Of a DNA stretch of 64,000 nt, positions 27,880 to 38,019 are shown in pieces. The stretch covers positions 1,054,001 through 1,118,000 of the forward strand of contig CAJQUW010004613.1 in the NCBI GenBank assembly GCA_907163375.1. Reading direction: 5' to 3'. Made by a program: the position numbers and the translations under genes. The notes below the pieces were generated by a model. The model was given only the letters and a program-made list of their open reading frames with translations. It searched no databases and was not told the origin of the DNA. The first letter of the stretch is position 1, and every line of letters starts with the position of its first letter. The DNA is from Prostheceraeus crozeri (Eukaryota; Platyhelminthes; Polycladida; Euryleptidae).

Positions 27880-28773
27880 CAATATAGATAGTCAATGGCA
27901 AGCGGACTTGGCTGACATGCAACAGATATCACAGTACAATGATGGCTATAAATACATCTTAACCGTAATAGATATTTTATCTCGCTATGCTTGGGCACGT
28001 GCGTTGAAATTTAAACGAGGACCAGAAGTTGAAGCGGCTTTTTAGAGCATTTTCGATGAGGGGCGTGTTCCGCAAAGAATACAGACCGATCAAGGGAAGG
28101 AATTCGAAAACTCTCATGTTCGAAGTCTCCTTAAAAGTCATAATGTGGAATTGTTTAGCGTCAAAAGTGCTTATAAAGCTGCATGGTTGAGAGGTTCAAT
28201 CGCACACTGAAGACAAAAATATGGCGCTATTTCACTGCAAAAAATACACATGTTTGGGTAGGTGAGCTGCAGAAATTTATTAAGAATTACAATGAAAGCT
28301 ACCATCGAATCATTAAGATGAAACCAGTTGATGTTACCCCAGATAATGCGATGGATGTATGGCTTCGATTGTATGATAAGAAAGCGAAAAACATTTCCAA
28401 TGAAAAGAAAATTAATGTTGGTGATAGAGTTCGGATTTCAAAGGTTAAGTCTACATTTGAGAAGGGGTATCTACCTAATTGGACTGAAGAAGAGTTTTTT
28501 GTGGATGAAGTAAATACAAAATTTAGACCCACTATGTATAAGTTAATAGATTACCATGGCAATCCAATTGAAGGAAAATTTTACTCTTACGAATTGCAAG
28601 TAGTAGACAGAAGTGAAGAGGTGTATATGATTGACAAAATAATTAGGAGGAAAGGTCATGGCAATCAAAGGAAATATCTAGTTAAATGGAAAGGATATCC
28701 TGATTCATTCAATAGCTGGATAACGCACCAGGATCTACAAAATGTGGAGGTGGGAGACACTCGTAACTTTTAA
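27623..28773 (+). pseudogene. INT: RVE-family integrase with C-terminal chromodomain, broken
   Basis: Same design as the Polinton A enzyme: N-terminal helices (LRKIYYDLNHPASF...), catalytic residues at QWQADLAD, RIQTDQGKEFE and VERFNRTLK, an SH3-like segment (NVGDRVRISKVKSTFEKGYL) and a chromodomain (YMIDKIIRRKGHG...YLVKWKGYPDSFNSWITHQ). The aromatic cage positions of the chromodomain look kept (Y, W, Y/W). About two breaks are present, so this copy cannot serve its own insertion, which the near-identical TIRs show was recent. Mobilisation by another copy is likely. Confidence 0.9.
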
Positions 28774-28786
28774 GCTAATATAGCAT

Positions 28787-30381
28787 GTGACTTCTTCCAT
28801 ATATGAATTTGACATGTCTACTAACTTCAACATCATTCTTTCAAGCAATAGCAACCCCAAGATATTCCCAAGTAACAAACCATCTCTCTACTCTGTTGAA
28901 TTCGCTAATCCAATTACTCTGCATGGACCCCATGAAGTTGCTCTAACTGAAATTACTTATTACAACGATATCAGTTTGCTAAAGAACAACTATTTTGAAT
29001 TACATAAAGAAGTGCGAGAGAAGGATGATTGCTTTCGCATATTTCAAAATAGTCTACATGGTACATGGGCTTTTCATCATCTAACTTTACATCCTTTTTC
29101 AACATCTTTACCATCTGTCCAAAACATGATTAAAATTCAAAAGGCATTTGCAACGTCAACTTTTGATTCTAAGGTTCCCACAATGAGCTTGCAAGATACA
29201 GAAAAGGAAATCGGTAGAATGTTTGAACGAATAAATGATCTCTTCAAGCTAAATTCTACAAACCAGTCATAAAGGGGTCAACAAAATTGATGAAGGAAGG
29301 GAAGCATGTTCTTCTTGTATTAGGTAAGGATTTGAGTCATACTTTTGGGTATTCCAGAGCAACTTTCTCATCAAGGTATTGGTACAATGGACGTGGGTGG
29401 AATTCGGAGAGGAAAGTCACTGATTTTCAATGTAGAATTGTGCCATTGTATGCATTACAAAAAAGGAGCATCCGAGTAAAAAATAAATTTGAGGTCATTA
29501 GAAGTGTTGAAGACTTTGCAAGAAAGTTTCAAGGATCAGTGCCAGAAACGTTAATGACTTGTGAATATAAGAAAGCGAAAGTAACTTTGTTTACTGTTGA
29601 AACGGAGGCAGAATTTATTGTTTTTACTAAAAAGACACCATTGGAAAAGTCTGAGTCCGCTGTTATTGAATTCGGATCTGAAATGATTGGGATGTTTAAG
29701 GGCCTTGAAAGCGCACCTTGGTTGACAGAATTAAATGATACATTCAAGGTTCAATTGTCCTCTTCTAAACTCAAAGCATCAACAAATGCTTCATGGGATA
29801 TCCACGTATACAGCGAAGACATATTGGGTGATGAATTGTCTACTTCCAGTGAACTTGTAAAAAGAGTTAATTTGAACATTGAAAGCTTGAAAATGCCATC
29901 TGAATTGTGTACAAAGTTAAATGAGTTTGGTGTAAATTACCTTGATGCAGATGAATATCACTTTTCTTATGACCCACATAAGAAACGCATGATTGTAAAG
30001 GTAGGGAAGAACTCTCTTATCAAGCTGGATAGCGTGTTAACGACCACATTGGGATTCTCAAAATCAACTATTTATGAAGGCACATCAATAGGCGATACAA
30101 CCCCATCACTAGAGCGTGATATAAGTAACTTGTACGTCTATTGTAACATTATTGAATATACAAGGGTTGGCGACATTGAGGCCCCACTTCTGCGCACATT
30201 TCCTCTCTCATCCGTAAGGAAGCAACTAATCAATCGAGAATTTTTTAACACAATGTATCTACCAATCAGCCGAAATTTCATCAATAGAATTGACATATCA
30301 ATTCATGATGACGCAGGAGAAGTAGTACCGTTCTGTGGTGGTGTTACTGTTTTGACCCTACATATTAGGTCACGAGAATAA
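28787..30381 (+). pseudogene. Polinton vertex/spike-like protein, broken
   Basis: Single counterpart of the two tandem paralogues of Polinton A. It keeps both family signatures: ILSSNSNPKIFPSNKPSLYS with GPHEVALTEITYY at the N-terminus, and LYVYCNIIEYTRVGDIEAPL, then RIDISIHDDAGEVVPF and TLHIRSRE at the C-terminus. About one break is present. Here the gene sits between integrase and core protein; in Polinton A its relatives sit between PolB and the PC4-like genes, so the gene has moved in one lineage. Role inferred as capsid vertex or attachment. Confidence 0.78.
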
Positions 30382-30424
30382 GGCTTTACGCTATTATGCC
30401 TTCCATAGTTATTCAATAGTCATA

Positions 30425-30907
30425 ATGACAGGCATTTACAGTAGACCATCATATCAGAGCGGTTATCCCGTGTTTGTTGGAGGTAGACGACAAGTTGGAG
30501 GAGGCATATTTGGTGCACTAAGACGTATGGTTCTTCCAACACTCAAAAAGTATGGCGTACCAATCATGAAGCGTGTTGGAAGCAGGGCTTTAGATTTTGG
30601 TGCAAATGTTGCAGCTGATGCGCTTCAAGGTGAGGATATCGGTGAATCTATGAAAATGCGCGCGCAGCAATCTGCCATTGACGCATTAGATGATTTAACA
30701 AAGACGAGACGTACAGTTCGGAAGAAGCGTAGGAAGTCAAGACAAGTTGGATCCGGTCGAGTTACTAAGCAAAGACGCAGGAAAAGTAAAAAGCCGACTA
30801 GAGCAGCACGTTCTAAATCTAGACGTCGTGTGAAAGCAAGAAAGCGCAAACGAAATTCCACTGCGACTGGAAACAAGTCAAAACGAAGGAAGACAACATA
30901 TTTGTAG
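30425..30907 (+). CDS. Basic virion core protein
   Basis: 160 residues: TGIYSRPSYQSGYPVFVGGR, then RRQVGGGIFGALRRMVLPTL, an amphipathic helix after a Gly-Gly site, an acidic/neutral middle, and a very basic tail (KRRKSRQVG..., RRRVKARKRKRNS...SKRRKTTYL). Homologue of 10357-10812. Expected to bind the element's DNA within the capsid and to be cut by the adenain-like protease at the Gly-Gly. Located 10 bases before the capsid gene. Confidence 0.78.
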   Translation: MTGIYSRPSYQSGYPVFVGGRRQVGGGIFGALRRMVLPTLKKYGVPIMKRVGSRALDFGANVAADALQGEDIGESMKMRAQQSAIDALDDLTKTRRTVRKKRRKSRQVGSGRVTKQRRRKSKKPTRAARSKSRRRVKARKRKRNSTATGNKSKRRKTTYL

Positions 30908-30917
30908 AGCTAATACG

Positions 30918-32201
30918 ATGCAGAGTATCAATTCGGCTTTGTGTTTCTTCGATTCTCCCCCTCATCAGACAGACATAATCTCCTCAACAATTGTAGACAT
31001 AGTCCCCACAACAAATATCGATGGTAACCAGCAGCCTATTCAGTTTGATATACCTGCCAATCCTCAAGATTATATTGACTGTCAATCCATTGATTTAGAG
31101 TTGTGTATACAAATTAAGAAGACTGATGGTACAAATATCGATTCATCCAAGGATAAAGTGGGATTAGCAAATCTTCCTATTGCCAGTCTGTTCTCAGATG
31201 TGTATCTAATATTGAATGACAAACAGATTGAAGGAGGGGATCGAGCATATCCATATGGAGCATATATACATACAATGACTCAATTTCAAAAGCAAGCTAA
31301 ACAGTCACACTTGCAAGTTTCTGGGTGGTATGATGATAAGCAAGGGAAATTTGATGATGTCTCAAATACAGGGTTGAAAAGACGAATGGATTTAACAGCG
31401 GATTCAAAGGAATTATACTTGAAAGGACCCATCTATCTTGATTTACTTCGTCAATCTAGATATCTGCTATCACAGGTTAAAATGCAAATAAAATTTATTC
31501 GTGCAAATCCTGAGTTCGCGTTAATGGCTTTTGGAGCTACAAACTATCAAGTCAACATAAGTAATGCCGTGCTCAATGTAAGGCGAGTAACAATGAACCC
31601 GTCAGTCATCAACGAGCATGCGACAGGATTGAGGAAAAACAATGCAATATATCCAGTTAATCACAGTGTGTTGACAAACTTCACAATTGGTGCGGGATCA
31701 TCCTCACATGCCTACCCAAATCTTTTTCCCGCTGCAATGCCAAAGGCGGTGTATATCACATTTGTGGAAAATGAGGCATTCATTGGTGCTTTTGAAAAGA
31801 ATCCATTCAATTTCCAACACTTTAATGTTAGCAAACTAGCACTCTATCAGGATGGGAAATTTGTATCTTGCAAAGTATATGAGCCTAATTTCAAAGATGG
31901 TAAATTCGCACGTGAATATGGTTCTACTTTCACCGCCCTCAACATGTTTAATACAGATGATTCAAATGGAATTACAATGGATATATACAAGAATGGCTAC
32001 TTCTTCATTATGTACAACCTCACAGCAGATGCAGATCTAGGTGGTGAAAGCGTAGGAGTTACAAAGCCTGGAAATCTACGACTGGAGGTATCATTTGAGT
32101 CACCTTTGAAGAAAACAATTACTTGTCTCATTTATGCTATCTATGATAGCAAAGTTGAGATAACAAGAATGAGAGACGTGACTGTCAGCTATCAGAGATG
32201 A
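30918..32201 (+). CDS. MCP: Major capsid protein (double jelly-roll, F54H12.2-like)
   Basis: 427 residues and apparently whole. Family marks: FFDSPPHQTDIISSTIVDIV at the start, IDLELCIQI and LPIASLFSDVYLILN in the first jelly-roll, GPIYLDLLRQSRYLL, RRVTMNPSVINEHATGLRKN, VENEAFIGAFEKNPFNFQHF and TCLIYAIYDSKVEITRMRDV at the end. It forms the pseudo-hexameric hexon of the predicted Polinton virion. The ATG follows GCTAATACG directly. The stop overlaps the protease ATG as ATGA, so the protease may be made by reinitiation from the same message. Confidence 0.93.
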   Translation: MQSINSALCFFDSPPHQTDIISSTIVDIVPTTNIDGNQQPIQFDIPANPQDYIDCQSIDLELCIQIKKTDGTNIDSSKDKVGLANLPIASLFSDVYLILNDKQIEGGDRAYPYGAYIHTMTQFQKQAKQSHLQVSGWYDDKQGKFDDVSNTGLKRRMDLTADSKELYLKGPIYLDLLRQSRYLLSQVKMQIKFIRANPEFALMAFGATNYQVNISNAVLNVRRVTMNPSVINEHATGLRKNNAIYPVNHSVLTNFTIGAGSSSHAYPNLFPAAMPKAVYITFVENEAFIGAFEKNPFNFQHFNVSKLALYQDGKFVSCKVYEPNFKDGKFAREYGSTFTALNMFNTDDSNGITMDIYKNGYFFIMYNLTADADLGGESVGVTKPGNLRLEVSFESPLKKTITCLIYAIYDSKVEITRMRDVTVSYQR

Positions 32202-32662
32202 GTAACTTAAGCAACATAGAAATCTTGAGGAAAATGAGGAAAGCTCATCCCTACTCCAAGACAATATTTCTCAATGTCTTTTCTAGAGATAATTTACCTG
32301 ATTCAATTCCTTTCTATCCTTGTTCGCTTATCATCAATACGGATACCAACAATCTTCCCGGAAAACATTGGATTGCTGTATACATCAATCGTTATAAAGT
32401 GGCCGAATATTTTGACTCTCTTAATCAACCTCGTTTACATGATATCGCATTATGGATGAACAGGTTCTTCTGGACTGTTAGGAAAGTGACATCGTTCCCA
32501 CTTCAAAGTAATACATCTCTAATGTGCGGTGGCTATGTACTCTATTTTGTCAATGAGAGACCATTGAAAAATAGCTGTAAAAGTGCTTTAGAACTATTTT
32601 CAAGAAACTGTGATAAAAATGATGTAATTCTTACTAAATATGTTGAAACAGTTTTGAAATAA
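32198..32662 (+). CDS. PRO: Adenain-like maturation cysteine protease
   Basis: 154 residues. Catalytic signature: LPGKHWIAVY (His), AEYFDSL (Asp), FPLQSNT (Gln) and SLMCGGYVLYF (Cys). Same family and position as 8616-9077. Processes virion proteins by analogy with adenovirus. Looks whole. The TAA stop lies within an AATAAA signal (32658-32663), as at the same gene in Polinton A. Confidence 0.92.
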   Translation: MSNLSNIEILRKMRKAHPYSKTIFLNVFSRDNLPDSIPFYPCSLIINTDTNNLPGKHWIAVYINRYKVAEYFDSLNQPRLHDIALWMNRFFWTVRKVTSFPLQSNTSLMCGGYVLYFVNERPLKNSCKSALELFSRNCDKNDVILTKYVETVLK

Positions 32663-32771
32663 AGTTTTATGTTGTATCATTAAGTTGCTCTCTTTTTTTT
32701 CCAAAACAAGGGTTTAAAAGGAAAACAAAAATATGTTTATATTTCATTATCTATTCACATATATACAAAAT

Positions 32772-33341
32772 CTACAATTTGGTTTTCATGAAACATTTTT
32801 TCAAATCACATATGATGGGAGGCACATCACTTATGTCTTTAATGCCGGTTATCACAATCTTTCCATTATGGAACACATGAACATGATATTGATGCCAGTT
32901 AGTCAATTGAGCTGCTGGAAATAACTCCACTTCATAAGTTAGATTATGTGATGATGTAACTTTACGGAAATCATAGTGATAGTGTAATTCACATAACACG
33001 GTCATTGTCTTCACTTTCCAATCAGATAATGAATCACTAAGTAAATGTTCCAAAGTTAAGTGTAGATATGAGAGATCACCCTCCATGACCCTTCCAATAC
33101 ATTGGATTGTTCCATTTGGAAAGAATAGGATAGTGAGAGATCTATCCTTCCTCTGAATCCTCCATGTTAACATTGAGGGTCTTCCAAGATGTAAGCTCGT
33201 TGTCGGCTTCAATTTGCGTTTTATCAGTAACCATTGTTTTCGGTTGGGTATATTCCTCTCGATCTCTTGTAGATTGAGTTTTGACTTTGCTTTTGTAGTT
33301 AACATCCGATTTACAACTTCCAACCGTTTGATGTCCTCCAT
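32772..33341 (-). CDS. TATA-binding protein (TBP)-like protein, Polinton B
   Basis: 189 residues. The second TBP repeat is clear: LTYEVELFPAAQLTNWHQYH, then VHVFHNGKIVITGI matches TBP SYEPELFPGLIYRM and LLIFVSGKVVLTGA. In the first repeat LGRPSMLTWRIQRKDRSLTI, then LFFPNGTIQCIG matches KRFAAVIMRIREPR and ALIFSSGKMVCTG. Phe is kept at three of the four DNA-intercalating positions. It is only distantly similar to the Polinton A copy, so the gene has been kept through long divergence. It overlaps the end of the PC4-like gene by 200 bases out of frame, as in Polinton A. The inferred role is directing RNA polymerase II to element promoters. Confidence 0.83.
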   Translation of the reverse strand: MEDIKRLEVVNRMLTTKAKSKLNLQEIERNIPNRKQWLLIKRKLKPTTSLHLGRPSMLTWRIQRKDRSLTILFFPNGTIQCIGRVMEGDLSYLHLTLEHLLSDSLSDWKVKTMTVLCELHYHYDFRKVTSSHNLTYEVELFPAAQLTNWHQYHVHVFHNGKIVITGIKDISDVPPIICDLKKCFMKTKL

Positions 33342-33702
33342 CTTTAATGAATGACGTTATCTGTGGTAGTATCTCCCTTGTAAAGGTTTCCCATGTGACG
33401 TCACTGAAACGAAAAAATCGATATTCAACATCTTCACGTTTTGGTGAACAGACGTATAGTTTGACTGAATAATCACACTTTATCCATACCTTGTCATCGA
33501 GAGGAATCTTGATCCGAGTCTTATGGTTGTCAATGAGATCCGCAAAGTCTTTCAGTGAAGTGAATGAGTCAATACTAATGCAAACGCCACGATGTTTTCG
33601 ATCACTATTTGCTATTGAATGACGAAATGCTATTCTTTTAGAATTTGTTATGTGAACGTTTTGAACGTCACTAAGTTTCCATGTTCTAATGTAATGAGGC
33701 AT
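33142..33702 (-). CDS. PC4/Sub1-like two-repeat protein with acidic tail
   Basis: About 186 residues from MPHYIRTWKLSDVQNVHITN. Two strand-helix repeats: KHRGVCISIDSFTSLKDFAD and PLDDKVWIKCDYSVKLYVCS followed by TWETFTREILPQITSFI. These correspond to the two repeats of the Polinton A proteins. The C-terminus is low-complexity and ends acidic (NMEDSEEG). Resemblance to PC4 rests on the kGISL...L...I pattern only. Directly upstream of, and overlapping, the TBP-like gene, which supports a shared role in transcription or single-stranded-DNA binding. Confidence 0.6.
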   Translation of the reverse strand: MPHYIRTWKLSDVQNVHITNSKRIAFRHSIANSDRKHRGVCISIDSFTSLKDFADLIDNHKTRIKIPLDDKVWIKCDYSVKLYVCSPKREDVEYRFFRFSDVTWETFTREILPQITSFIKDGGHQTVGSCKSDVNYKSKVKTQSTRDREEYTQPKTMVTDKTQIEADNELTSWKTLNVNMEDSEEG

Positions 33703-33723
33703 GTTCCGAAAGCTATGTTTCAA

Positions 33724-33981
33724 ATTTAGGTTTAATGTTTGCCTAAAGTTTGTTATTTTATTAGCTCAAGATATCGGAATGATGTTGAGTACAAATTCCT
33801 CACATATTCATTCACATTAGGACTACCTATTTATTAGTAATCATTTCTACATATCGGAAAGATGTAGAAATTTCAATTTTAGTAAGACTACTTATGTATT
33901 AGTAAGTGTTGCTACATGTCGGAAGATGCAGCAATCGCAAGATCTATTACAAGTGGAATATTATATTGTTTTTAATTAGAC
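33724..33981. other. Gap between PC4-like gene and PolB
   Basis: Non-coding. It holds three diverged copies of a phrase of about 65 bases (ATATCGGAAKGATGTWGA / CTACATATCGGAAAGATG / CTACATGTCGGAAGATGC, with TATTAGTAA nearby) that may be promoter or terminator repeats. Confidence 0.45.
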
Positions 33982-36900
33982 TTATTCTACATCACCTGTG
34001 ACAGGAAGGCATCTCCTTCTCTTCGACGGTGGGGGAAGACCTAGGCTGTAGTGTCCATATGGTAATGATAAATTTTTATCCAGCCACCAGCGCTTATCTT
34101 CCCAAAGTGAAAGACCTCGCTTCCTAAATGATTTTGTGCTAACTATGTGATTTTTTGAATTTATAATTGTCATATCTTCAGTTGTATCATTCTCACTATA
34201 ATAGACACTCCTATAGTCATTATGTTTCAATTTTTTAACTGCTGCTCTCTGAATTCCTTTTGCACGTTTGATGCTATGATTCGTAGAGTCTAGATATTTC
34301 ATTGAATACATTTTCGGTTTTAGTAGGATCATTTCCTCAAGCAACTTTCCAGCACACTCATCCTTAAAACAACCTAATCTAGCTTTGTTTGTAGTTGAGT
34401 ATAGTCGGTGATGACTATCATAGTTTGAAGAGTCAAACTTTTCACCGAAGTATAGAAGTATATCTTCCAGACGGACAGATGGTGATGTGTATAAACATAG
34501 GAAGAAACTGTCGGTATCACCTCCACAAAGCCGCGTTCTATTTATCAGTGGACATCCTTTTAGATCATTGTAATATAATTGATACATTTCCAACTTACTG
34601 TAGTCAAGTACTGCTTGACCAACATATATTAATTTATTTAAAACTATTGAAGGTTTGTACATTTCCATACCAACCAGATCTTCATCAAATATTTTGTGTT
34701 GAACATAGAGAGGATGATTTGACAATTTCAGTAGTTGTTTCTCATTGTTGTCTAGTTTAAATTTTTTCCTTCTCCTTACATTTTCCATTGTTTTACCATA
34801 TAAGGAATTATTTTTCAATTTGTAGAATGACTTTTCGAAGTCAGAGTTTGATTGAGCCCTCTTTTGAGAGTTCATATCAATGTATGTTTTAACCAAGGCT
34901 TTTGTGTGAATTTTATGCCACTATGAATCTTAGTGATTCTCATGCCCATGGGCAAGTAAAATTTTAAAATTGAGTAGTGGACTACATAATTTTCCCTATC
35001 AAATTGATGGAGCAGAAGTTTCTTGATAGAAGAAAAATGTGTATTTGGTCTTACTTTTTCATATAGATTTTTCATATAGTGTGAAAACATTCTCTTTTCA
35101 ATCATCTGCATTTCTGGAGCTAATGGGAAATCGGCAGTGTCATCATGAATGGCTGCAGGATACTCTAAATCTAAATCAAAAATGTAGCCGATTTCACCAT
35201 CATCATCTATATTTTGAACATTTTCTTCATTTAAAAAATTATCTAATTCCCTTTCATTCAACCATTTGAAATTTGAGTGGGGTAGATTTCTACTGAGTGA
35301 AGAACCGTAAAGGTTATTAACATCTAAGTAGGTCAAATGTCGACTTTCATGTGTATTATTTCCTAATTCTTCAATGCGTGCACGCGCTCGGTGAATGTTG
35401 GTGAAAGTCATACCCCCTCTAATTCCTCGCTCAAATAGATTGTACATATTTTCATCTTGTATGTAGTGTGGGGGATCATTGGAAGAGAAATTTAGTGCTG
35501 AGGTAAAGCTAAGATGTGGGAGACTGACAAAATGTACAGGGTCGACTTCATCCTCACGTTGACTCAATGCTCTAAACACTTCAAATATGTCTGCCAACAA
35601 TAAAACATCTAACTTCAGATATGCCAGCATGTAATCACCAAATGTGCTACAATTAAATTCAATCCACGCCTTGTTAGCGTGTTCATATTCACTATCGAAA
35701 CAATGCTCACGAGTAAGATCATTATAGAATTCAAATTGTGGTGGTAGACAGTCTTCCGTCAACGTGTTTAAGTTTTTGAAGTATGAATATGGAAACACTC
35801 CCTTCTGATATAAAACATTATCACTTAATTGTGGAAATTCTACCCTTAATGTCTCTACATGCTCATACGTTTGCAAGCCCTTGGCTAATTCACTCAAGGA
35901 TGCACTTAGAAATTGATATGAGTCTAAGAATTTTAGTTTAAAGTATACTGTCTTCCCTTTGTATTCATTTACATGGACACTGGCGGATAAAGTTATATAT
36001 TTTTCAGCAGTTGCTGCTACAACATCTAATTTCCAAGACTTCATTCTTCCAATCGCTTTATAGCAAACGATGTGACTATCATAATTTTTAAAATTGTGGA
36101 AAAATATGGGGAGCTCCCGTCTGTTAAGTCTTAATCGGAGATTGCATTTCCTACATAATGTTTGCCTATATCGTCCGGTGATATGATCATGATCACGAAC
36201 TTTTATGACTTCATCGCTGAATTTCAATTTACATTTGTTGCAACATTCTGCATTCTCGTGGCGTGCTTTTTCATCCGCTGACAGTGACATTGGCTGCCTA
36301 GTTGTTGCACATTGGTTGTCATATAAGTCTTGGGCTACAGTTTCTAAGTGGTGCAAGAAACTAATAATGCAATTTTCACCTTCAAAGAGGTAATACTTGT
36401 TTTCAAATTTTGATTGAAAGGCATTATGCCAGACATGATAAGCTCCAATGGCCGCAGGTTTATGTATTTTATTATCAATGTAGCACTCTATATCTGCATA
36501 AATTACTAAAGGAGGACTTAGTTGATATTCCATGCTACTTGTTAGTACTTTTAGATCCGATGGTATTTTTTCTATTTGTGCTTCTCCTCAAATACAAAAC
36601 TGGAAGTGTCGTTCTAGTGTTGTTTTATATGTGAATGACTGAGTGCATCTTTCGCAGAAGAGTTTATGTCTTTTTAAAGTTCTCCTATACAATCTTGACA
36701 GCTTTGGAATTCCACAATAGTGTGCTGCTCCATTGTTTAGAATTAGCAAAATATTAACCGTTTGCCTAAAAGTTAAGTTACTATTGTAACGAACACCTGT
36801 GAGTCCATTTTCATAAAAGTGAATGTTAATTTTAATATCATTATTTTTCTCAAATTTTGGAATATCTTTGATTGATACTGGTGTGGAAATGCCTTCCATA

Positions 36901-37843
36901 TTTAGCTCAGATGTCCACTTACTATATGATTTTACTTCATTCCTTGAATAAGGTACTTCATTATAATGCAATATTGATAAAACTGCATATAGGAAGCAAT
37001 CATTTGCATTTGAATTAACATTAATGACAGCTTTAGAGTTTTTTTAACTTCTTTGGTAGAGGAAATGATTGTCCACCTGACAGTATTGGACTTGTTATTA
37101 CATTGAACTCTATATTTTGTACATCATCTATAATCCAATTGCTACCCTTTTTTGTGAAGGCTTCAATATGATTTATTAGACTATTTAGATGATCCTGAAA
37201 CCAAGCATCATAGTCATAAATATAGTTTGAGGATGATGAGGTAAAGTGTGCGTGCGAGAAAAGTTTCTTCTTCTTGAGGATTAGAACGGACATAACGAAT
37301 TTGTGCAATCAGGCGACCGCGCAATTGATAGCTCCTTAGTAACTCAGACACTAAATTCCCTAACATGGAACGCATGCTTTCTAAGAATGATGTTATGTCC
37401 ACAGTAGGTGTTGTTGGCGTGATATCATACACACGTGCATGGCCATTGAGTGCACTTTCGCTGAGACTAACAGTTCCATAGTTATTATGCATATTCATCT
37501 CACTATTTGTGTTATGTACATTCATATGCTGTCGAAATCTACTTATAGAGTTATACGTTTTGCCACACCGAGAGCAGTATTGCATAAAGTTTTGTATGTT
37601 AGTTGAAGCGCTGGTTGTTGGCTTAGAAGTAGATCTATTTTGATTATTTGAATTTGACTCTGTTATGCTATCATTCGGTTTATTATTGCATACAAGTTTA
37701 TGCCTCTTAAGATTATCCATCCTATTCGTCTTATATGGACACTTGCTACATTGATACGTTTTTCCTAACTTACAAAATTTTTCATGTCGTTGCAAATTGC
37801 CTATGAGAGTGAACACTTTTCCACACTTGTTACAGACAACCAT
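33982..37843 (-). pseudogene. PolB: Protein-primed DNA polymerase B (pPolB), Polinton B, broken
   Basis: Fossil copy of the replicative polymerase, lying over 3.9 kb with about four or five breaks. Recognisable parts: three N-terminal C2H2 fingers (VCNKCGKVFTLIGNLQRH..., CSKCPYKTNRMDNLKRH..., CSRCGKTYNSISRFRQH), a GSNWIIDDVQNIEFNV domain, a HYCGIPKLSRLYRR block, Exo I ADIECYID, an HNH-like zinc insert (CNKC...DHDHITGRYR), Exo II FHNFKNYDSH, Exo III YLKLDVLLLAD, Pol A DVNNLYGSS, Pol B KLKNNSLYGKT, Pol C GGDTDSFF and KPKMY. All catalytic motifs remain readable, so decay is recent. A TATA box lies about 30 bases upstream of the start. Confidence 0.9.
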
Positions 37844-37873
37844 GATTATTGATGAGGACTGAAATTAGCAAGC

Positions 37874-37882
37874 CCTTATATA
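37874..37882 (-). promoter_or_regulatory. TATA box (TATATAAGG) of PolB, Polinton B
   Basis: Consensus TATA box 31 bases before the ATG, implying a very short leader. Identical word to 25304-25312. Confidence 0.65.
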
Positions 37883-38019
37883 CATCTACCAGCTAATGAC
37901 GTCAGCGTCATCATCAGCCAATAACTTATGTTCCGATCTGTTGTAAAGACAAAACACATACAATTTCAACAATTATTTTTTTTTCAAAAAAGAAGAAAAT
38001 AGAAGTTAAAGTAATAAAG

